In this document: piece after piece, positions 58,036 through 64,000 of the stretch
How the letters are laid out: each line of letters starts with the position of its first letter
How positions within the stretch are numbered: the first letter of the stretch is position 1
Origin: Liolophura sinensis
Taxonomy: Eukaryota; Mollusca; Polyplacophora; Chitonida; Chitonidae
NCBI RefSeq assembly: GCF_032854445.1
Contig: NC_088306.1
Coordinates: 14,315,386-14,379,385 of the forward strand
DNA length: 64,000 bases
Reading direction: 5' to 3'
Made by a program: the position numbers and the translations under genes
Notes under the pieces: model-generated
Database searches by the model: none
Seen by the model: only the letters and a program-made list of their open reading frames with translations
What the model was told of the DNA's origin: nothing

Positions 58036-58450
58036 ACTTACCGTGCATCGCTGTCTTAATAAGCCTGTCGGCTACAAGGAGTTGCCTTTCAGAAGTTCAG
58101 TAGTCAAGTTATCTCCGGCGGTTTATTTTCTACTACTATTTTTACTCTGACCAAACCCCCCGTGGGCTCTTTGGTAAACCACAGGGAGCTTAGCTACCTC
58201 TCCGTAGATCAGAGCTTAGCACATAAAGTTATCGTGGTTCTCTGAGTTAAAACCCGGTCCCTTCGTCTTCTGTCAACTGTTTCTCTGTGCTCTCATTCAG
58301 CACGTGGAGAGAGGTTCTCGCCCCGACCTCCCAAATACATCCTGGCCCAGACGATCTCGACGTCACACGGAGGTCACGTGACGCGTGATTCATCAATCAG
58401 TGCTGGCGTAGATCTTTATGAGCTGACCTACTGTGCAGCAGGGTTTATGT
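58036..58450 (-). promoter_or_regulatory. Candidate promoter and first exon of a minus-strand gene
   Basis: CpG-rich block. It holds GACGTCAC (near 58360), an exact GTCACGTGAC palindrome at 58373-58382 (the published CLEAR/TFEB-type E-box sequence) and, downstream on the minus strand, a consensus donor G|GTAAGT at 58042/58041. An ATG lies 6 bases before that donor (58048). Transcription start not located. The partner exon may be the segment ending at 57616. Confidence 0.3.
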
Positions 58451-58649
58451 CTCCGTTGTCGCGTCCATCTGTACCATGTGGAGTTTGCGCAAGTTAAAGC
58501 AGTAACCTCAGGCGTCTTCTGAGTAAATTAACGAAATTATTGTAAGTCAATGTGAGACAAAACTTGCCTCATGACAGTAGAGTAGTGTTTTTTTTTTCAG
58601 GCCCTGCACTTTTCGCGGTACTGCTTTAATTTTAACTCGCTGTCTGTCA

Positions 58650-58760
58650 TATTTGTATCTTTTTCACACTGGTGTTTAAGACAGATCTCAACATATAACA
58701 GACTTCAGTAATATGACCGCGGTCAGCTTCACCAGTTGAAGGAACTGGGTGGATACCTGG
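58650..58760 (-). mobile_element. Diverged SINE relic
   Basis: CACTGGTGTTTAAGACAGAT and AATATGACCGCGGTCAGC resemble an inverted Meta-type 3' end. Confidence 0.35.
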
Positions 58761-58879
58761 GTGAAACATAGAAATCTTTTCATGTATGTACCAAATAAAT
58801 TTTCCTACGATATATAAGAGCCACAGAACAAACTAGCGGGGGCTGGCTTTGAACTTGTATTCTCACTGCTAGGGTTAAC

Positions 58880-59035
58880 GTTTTTTATGTATTTTATTTA
58901 GTTATCTGATTTGTGCTTTATGCCATACACCGACGGCGGTCATACGACGGCTGTCAGCATTCTGGGAGAGGAAGCCGGGCAGAGCCCACGCTCAATCGCA
59001 GATCGCCCAGCTTGCGGAATTGGGAGTTGAACGCC
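58880..59035 (-). mobile_element. Diverged SINE relic
   Basis: TTTATTTAGTTATCTGATTT, GACGGCGGTCATACGACGGC, AGCCGGGCAGAGCCC and GAGTTGAACG are the tail, body and B-box side of an old SINE A relative. Confidence 0.5.
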
Positions 59036-60184
59036 AACTGAAGCAAATCATTTCTTCTATAGGTGAGATCTGTGATATACATGTAGGCCTTATTAAAAAT
59101 GTCTAAATAATAAAGTTTAAACAGACCACAACCACAAGGAACTTTAATTAAGATTTTCATTATCGTGATCCGAAGGCCTGACCTCAGTTCTTAAAATGCA
59201 AGCACTTGTCAGCGAAGCAATGTCCACTTATACTGCAAAACTGACCACACATTGCAATTATGTGAATACTGATTGATAAATATTTGAAAGATTTATAATG
59301 GAGAATGATTCCCGCCCACATCAAAGTTTTTAGCTGCGACAATTAATCATTATATCAGGTTTTAATGTCGTAAAAACATACGGCAATCATACACCCTTGA
59401 TGGTACCATACCAGTATTGTGATTGGATGGTGCGCGGATGGTGTAGGGGTTAATCGAACATCATCTGATCAAGAACGGCCCACCACACGCTGACTGTGAA
59501 GCCTAAATGGGCCAAGGATATTCTGCTGGGATCCGGCTGTACTGCACCGTGGTAAGACACGCCCTTACCTGGTGCTTGTATACTACACTGTAGTTCAACA
59601 GCGAAGAAAGTCATATTGCATGGGAGTTTTCTATAGAAAGGAATTTCTGTTTTCACCTACAAAAGTTCTGAAAACTAGTAAATCAAGTTTGTAACCGTCA
59701 ACTCATTTATTCTTGTATTTATTCAAAGGCAACAGTTGAAATTGTATGTAACACCCAAAATAGTTAAATTCAAACAGCGTATTAAGTATCTTGTCTTTGA
59801 ATCACTTTGACCCAAAATGCTAGCATTAGCATGACCATTTAACACACGAACTTTTCATTTGGCGGTGGCTCAAAAGGTAAGATCAAAATCACCCAATAGC
59901 CGGCACGCAAAGTTTACCGACCTTTGTAGCAGTAGATTGTTATTCAGGGCAGTTTCTTGGTCGATCATTGTGGATGTCTATTGGTGTCACTGAGAAAAAA
60001 ATCTGGGGAGAAAAAGACGAAATTACGATTTTGTTACATCGGAATTCCGTCTTTCTTTTCTCTAAATTTCGACTTTCGGTTTTTTCCGGACACGTTTGAC
60101 TCAGTCAAAATCAGCCACTGCCATTAATTGGTACAATAAATAAATAGGTATACAGACCTATTCTTGAGTACACTGTTAAGAGAA
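59036..60184. other. Unannotated intergenic stretch
   Basis: No supported gene or repeat. Confidence 0.45.
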
Positions 60185-60388
60185 AAGGGTCAAAACTAAC
60201 TGAAAAACTAGGGTCAGATGAGACCCCTGATATTCAGGGTATAGACATGACCAACTTCAAATATTAGGGTCACTTATCAAACTCTATAATTTAGGGTCAC
60301 GCGACCCTAAAAATTAGGGTTGACCTACCCCATGAATAAGGGTGACATAATCCTAAAATCTAGGGTTAGTCGGCACCATTAAATAGAG
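60185..60388. repeat. Degenerate AGGGTCA-type array, left half
   Basis: About nine units of 23-29 bp, most beginning AGGGT[C/T/G]A, with several inverted GACCCTAA partners (for example GACCCTAAAAATTAGGGTTG). Confidence 0.75.
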
Positions 60389-60630
60389 TGAGTGAGCGAG
60401 TGAGTGTTTGGGGTTTAACGTCGTTTAACAAAAAAGGAAGGAATCCCTAGAGCGCATGTAATGTGCCTCCTTGTTGCAGGACGAATTTCCACCGCTCTTT
60501 TATCGATAAGGGTCCACCAGTCGTTGCACTGTCCCCTTTATTCTGGAAGTTACAAATCCCTCTTTTTAGGGTGTTAGGTGTGCCTCTTCCGAGGTGGAAG
60601 CTCTACCAACTGTGCTATCGGGGCCTATGA
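60389..60630 (-). mobile_element. SINE D inserted into the AGGGTCA array
   Basis: Minus-strand head GGCCCCGATAGCACAGTTGG-TAGAGC is tRNA-like. The 3' end is GTTAAACGACGTTAAACCCC followed by CACTCACTC. Array motifs continue on both sides. Confidence 0.8.
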
Positions 60631-60880
60631 TCTGCTGCTGTAAATTTTAGAGTCAAATGGAAAACTTGCCTGTGTTAGCAACCCTAAAAATGAGGGTCCC
60701 AAATATATAGGGTCAGTGTTTCAACCCTAAAAATCTGTCTTGTTTAGAGCAATGACCCTTGTTATTAGCGTCAAACAATTCGACCCTAATTTTCCGATCT
60801 TGTATTTCAGAGTCAGTTTGCCTGCGACTCGAGTCGAGTCAAAAATTGAGTCGAGCTGACCCTAAAATTCTGACACTGTA
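60631..60880. repeat. Degenerate AGGGTCA-type array, right half
   Basis: CAACCCTAAAAATGAGGGTC, ATAGGGTCAG, CAACCCTAAAAATC, TGACCCTTG, CGACCCTAAT and CTGACCCTAAAATTC. Here the inverse orientation dominates. A GACTCGAGTCGAGTC palindromic run is at about 60825. Confidence 0.7.
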
Positions 60881-60884
60881 CGGC

Positions 60885-60925
60885 GTAAAACACCAATCAC
60901 ATTAAACAAATAAATAAATAAAATA
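60885..60925 (+). mobile_element. SINE A tail
   Basis: GTACGGCGTAAAACACCAAT then AAATAAATAAATAAA. Confidence 0.75.
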
Positions 60926-61056
60926 TTATATGAACTTGGCAAACGTCCAACCGCTGCGTCTAGCTCGTTTTGTAAGAGAGACTGGATCACTGTCACCAAC
61001 ATGTCACGTGCCTATAGAACACTGTATTTAACCCCACGGACTAAGTTCCAATTTAA

Positions 61057-61470
61057 AAGACATGGAGAGTAAACCCAGAGCATCGAAATCCTGTGCTGTG
61101 TCAATTTACCCCATATAAGGGTACATTTCGTTTTATTCATAGGCAGAGCTTTGACCAAAAAAACAACATGAGTTTCATCAGATATTAAACTATTAACTAT
61201 TATTAAACCATATTAAACAGAGATTAACACCAGACTATCGACGACAGTTTCATACTTGGCAGATAATCACACTTAACCTGCAAAATCTTGCCACTTGTCA
61301 ATTTACCCAAGCTATAGGGTTTTATTCTAACGATTCATGTAAATGCACAAATAGTAGCAAACTGCATGCTTCCTAAAGCACCAAGGCTCGAGCAGAATTG
61401 TGTAACAAAATGCACTGATGTTAATTGCAATTTTTAGTCAACAATGATCCAGAGTTACTCCAAGATCAGT
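61057..61470 (+). repeat. Family B, partial plus near-complete copy in tandem
   Basis: The first piece is 61057-61140 (GGAGAGTAAACCCAGAGC, TCAATTTACCCCATATAAGG). The second is 61217-61470 (CTATCGACGACAGTTTCATA to GAGTTACTCCAAGATC). Both are forward. Confidence 0.75.
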
Positions 61471-61504
61471 TGCTATACGAAACAAGTTATAGGCCTAAAA
61501 CGTC

Positions 61505-61564
61505 CTACAGATGTGTGTGTGGGCGTGCGTGCTTGCGTGCGTGAGTGCACGTGTGTGTGTGTGT
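61505..61564. repeat. GT/GC-rich microsatellite
   Basis: Irregular (GTGT/GCGT)n directly before a SINE A body, which starts within it. Confidence 0.8.
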
Positions 61565-61739
61565 TCCTCTCCGACCGCATGTGGTAAGGCCTTCCAGCAA
61601 CTTGCGGGTGTTCGTGGTTTCCCCCAGGCTCAACCCGGTCATCTCCCACCATAATTCTGACCGTCGTCATATAAGTGAAATATTTTTGAGTACGGCTTAA
61701 AACATCAATTACAGAGATAAATAAATGAAATAAATAAAT
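61565..61739 (+). mobile_element. SINE A, 5'-truncated
   Basis: CCTCTCCGACCGCATGTGG to AAATAAATGAAATAAATAAAT. Confidence 0.88.
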
Positions 61740-61769
61740 CACTAAATGTTTGTATATATGTACACTTGG

Positions 61770-62018
61770 GGATTTACGTCGTAGTTAGCAATTAGTTCAT
61801 TCATTAATTCAAGTTCTTAGGTGATTGCCCATGTACTCTGCCTTCTTGTGGCAGGAGTCCATGACATTTCACACAGTCACTCACACCGGGTCAACCAGTC
61901 CTATTTGCTTACTCTAACCTCTCAAGTAACTTATAAAGTCTTTAGTATAACCCACACCGGGTTTGATTCCAGGTCTCCAGATTTCGAGGGGGACGCTCTA
62001 ACCATTAGGCCATGGAAG
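61770..62018 (-). mobile_element. SINE D with internal deletions
   Basis: Minus-strand head CCATGGCCTAATGGTTAGAG, then a B-box-like GGAATCAAACCCGG. The 3' end is the inverse of CTTGGGGATTTACGTCGTAG. Confidence 0.75.
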
Positions 62019-62070
62019 CAGTTTGGGTTACAGTGCATTTCCTTTTACATGTTATAAAAGTATATCATTT

Positions 62071-62294
62071 ATTTATTTATTTTATTTTATTGATGTTTCA
62101 CTTATACCACTGCAGCCAGCATTGTGGTGGGAGGAAACTGGACAAAGCCCCGGGGAACCCATGATCATCCGCAGGCTGCTGTCAGACCTTCCCACGTACG
62201 GCCGGAGAGGATTTGAATTCACAGCACTGGTGAGGGGTTCCTGGTTCATTTCACCAAGCTGGCACGCTAACTACCTCGGCCACGGAGGCTGACC
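62071..62294 (-). mobile_element. SINE A with target-site duplication
   Basis: Flanked by TAAAAGTATATCATTT (62055-62070) and TAAAAGTAGATCATTT (62295-62310), one mismatch. The head is nearly complete; parts of the 3' end (GTACTCAAGAAT region) are deleted. Confidence 0.92.
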
Positions 62295-62389
62295 TAAAAG
62301 TAGATCATTTTTTTTTCTCGCCGCCAAAGTGATGTAACGGAGCATGTGCCTATCCAACATACGGCAACATGACGAATGTATACGTATGT

Positions 62390-62722
62390 ATGCTTGGGGT
62401 TTAACGTCGTACTTAACAATTTTCCAGCTATATGACGAGGAGGAGTCATTAGGTGTGTGTACAAATACTGTGTCTTCTCGTGGCAGGGCGAGTTAAAGTG
62501 CTGCCACCACTGAAGAATCGTGCCGAAAACATCACACATTCCACCCACCTTTTCATATTGTACTGACACCAGTCTAACCAGTCATGTTTCCTCGCTTTAA
62601 CTTTTCATTGCTGAGCGTTAAGCCATGCAACAGCAAGTACCATTTTTAAAATCTTTGGTATGACCCGACCGGAGTTTGATCCTGAGGCCCCCGACTCTAA
62701 CCATTAGGTCACCGAAGCGGTG
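62390..62722 (-). mobile_element. SINE D, near full length
   Basis: Minus-strand head CTTCGGTGACCTAATGGTTA-GAGTCGGG; middle TACTGACACCAGTCTAACC; 3' end is the inverse of GCTTGGGGTTTAACGTCGTA. It serves as reference for the copies at 28318 and 61770. Confidence 0.82.
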
Positions 62723-62820
62723 CTACATAGAGTAGTTAAAGCTAAGCTAAATGCAAAATGATGGTAAATCAATTCTATATACCTACAATGTATTTCTGCA
62801 ATCCTTTGTAGACCTATTCC

Positions 62821-62990
62821 ATTTATTTATAGTCAAATGTATTTGGCATGGTACTTTTGGCATGTCTACGTCAATTGTCTCTGTAAAGTATATACTCCAT
62901 TTGTCTTTGTAAAGTATTTATAGTCAAATGTATTTTGCACAGTATTTTTGTAGGTCTACACCATGTGTCTTTGTACAGTATTTATAGTAC
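62821..62990. repeat. Imperfect tandem duplication, unit about 110 bp
   Basis: TTTATAGTCAAATGTATTT occurs at about 62825 and 62922. Each is followed by ATGGTACTTTTGG- or ACAGTATTTTTG-type sequence and TCTTTGTAAAGTA or TCTTTGTACAGTA. Confidence 0.7.
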
Positions 62991-64000
62991 TTTTTATGCC
63001 ATGAAATACGGCTAAAAAATGTGTAGATGATTTTAAGAGGCTGTAAGGGTACCACTATCTGAGAGTAAAGATGAGACACAACTGCCTTGTTTAATTCAGA
63101 TCGCCGATAGGCCTCACACAAGATCAAACAAAGAAACACGAAGACGCTTGAATAAGTTCAATACACATATTTTAACAGACAAATAGACAAATAATACAAC
63201 TGGCAATAATATACAAAACAATACACATACTTACAAATATATATGCAGTATCTTATAGCGTCCAAATCCTTATGGAATATTCCAGCTTCCAAAGGCGAGT
63301 CAGTCCACGTAAATATAAAATCCACGGTTAAGCTGAATTCGTCAGTTTACTGATGACCGTCCAATAAGTGGCTTATTCCCCAACTTCCTGTGAATGTGTA
63401 ACTTCTCTGGGCTGACGGGTTGACAGTAGCGTCCGTGATGCCGAGCTGTCGATGTATGTTTCCCCGGAAATATACACAATGTCACTTTCAGGGTAAACAG
63501 GGGAAAAAATGTACCTAATGGCACAAAGAGACAATGAGCGAAGCAAGCTCCAAAATAATGTCTCCAAAAAATAGCAAGTGGTGAAACACATGCTCACAAA
63601 GTGCTCTGTACAGAATGGAGTATAAATGACGAATGTCGAATGGCGTGAAAGCCGATATCTCCAAACCCAGCAAATCTCTCACAGTGAATGACAGTAAATA
63701 TGACTGCTCCCAAATGGACTTGAATAAATGACTGCTCACAAATGGACTTGAATAAATTACTACAATTTTTACAGCTCCGTCACACATATTCATTTTACTA
63801 CCGTTAAAGAAAATTCTGGATGGTTTGATCGTAAACATGTTTACAACATACCGATACATATTTCCACAATGTATACTCTATGAACAATGACACTAAACTC
63901 ATAAACACCTACGCCCCATGAACAATGGACTGAATTACAGTGCAGGCTATAACATAAACAAATGGAAAAATGTAGGTCAGACAATGACAATGAAGAAATA
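62991..64000. other. Unannotated window end with a 28-bp duplication
   Basis: At 63696-63755 the unit TGACTGCTC.CAAATGGACT-TGAATAAA occurs twice in tandem. ORFs on the minus strand at 63342-63859 are moderately long but unrecognised. The segment may belong to a transposon extending outside the window. Confidence 0.35.

Noticed and set aside
60185-60880. Interstitial telomere repeat (TTAGGG)
   Set aside because: TTAGGG occurs but not in tandem; the spacing is 23-29 bp with varied sequence.
63515-63859. 114-codon minus-strand ORF
   Set aside because: Hydrophobic and Cys/His/Phe-rich like random AT-rich translation; no recognisable family.

Overview
This window looks like nuclear DNA of a lophotrochozoan animal, most likely a mollusc or a brachiopod. 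It is AT-rich and gene-poor, with one large spliced gene that has a eukaryotic signal peptide and clean GT-AG splice signals. It is crowded with tRNA-derived SINEs whose central domain resembles the Meta-domain SINEs common in molluscs and other invertebrates. I cannot name the species. Nothing bacterial, viral or organellar was seen.

The only confident protein-coding gene is on the minus strand at 43987-47995. It encodes a secreted or surface protein of about 1055 residues: a signal peptide, 18 four-cysteine modules resembling the N-terminal half of von Willebrand factor C (VWC) domains, and Thr/Pro-rich linkers. My model adds a second coding exon that supplies a terminal hydrophobic tail typical of GPI-anchor signals. 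Without that splice the protein would end at a TAG lying inside the splice donor. A 5' leader intron and a TATA box upstream are plausible. Part of the coding region is a very recent 315-bp tandem duplication.

Layout. 1-30 kb: intergenic DNA with SINE copies, many copies of an unnamed dispersed repeat ('family B'), a large minisatellite (7.2-7.9 kb) and several small tandem repeats. 30.8-31.7 kb: two copies of a decayed Tc1-type transposase on either side of a 200-bp assembly gap. 32-40 kb: a foldback element, SINEs with clear target-site duplications, and two exon-like segments. 41-44 kb: repeat-poor DNA downstream of the gene, possibly 3' UTR. 44-48.7 kb: the gene and its promoter. 49-64 kb: more repeats, a promoter-like CpG-rich block at 58.0-58.4 kb with an exon-like ORF just downstream (57.4-57.6 kb), and a degenerate AGGGTCA-type array at 60.2-60.9 kb split by a SINE.

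Dispersed families used below: SINE A (tRNA head, Meta-like body, AAATAAATA tail); SINE D (tRNA head, tail ending GTTTAACG/CGTTAAACCCC plus CACT repeats); family B (unclassified, about 20 copies; + strand means it reads GCAGCGACGACAGTGTG on the given strand); family C (unclassified, recognised by GGAACGTCCATCTTGG). Splice sites, promoters and minor exons were read by eye and have not been tested with transcripts.
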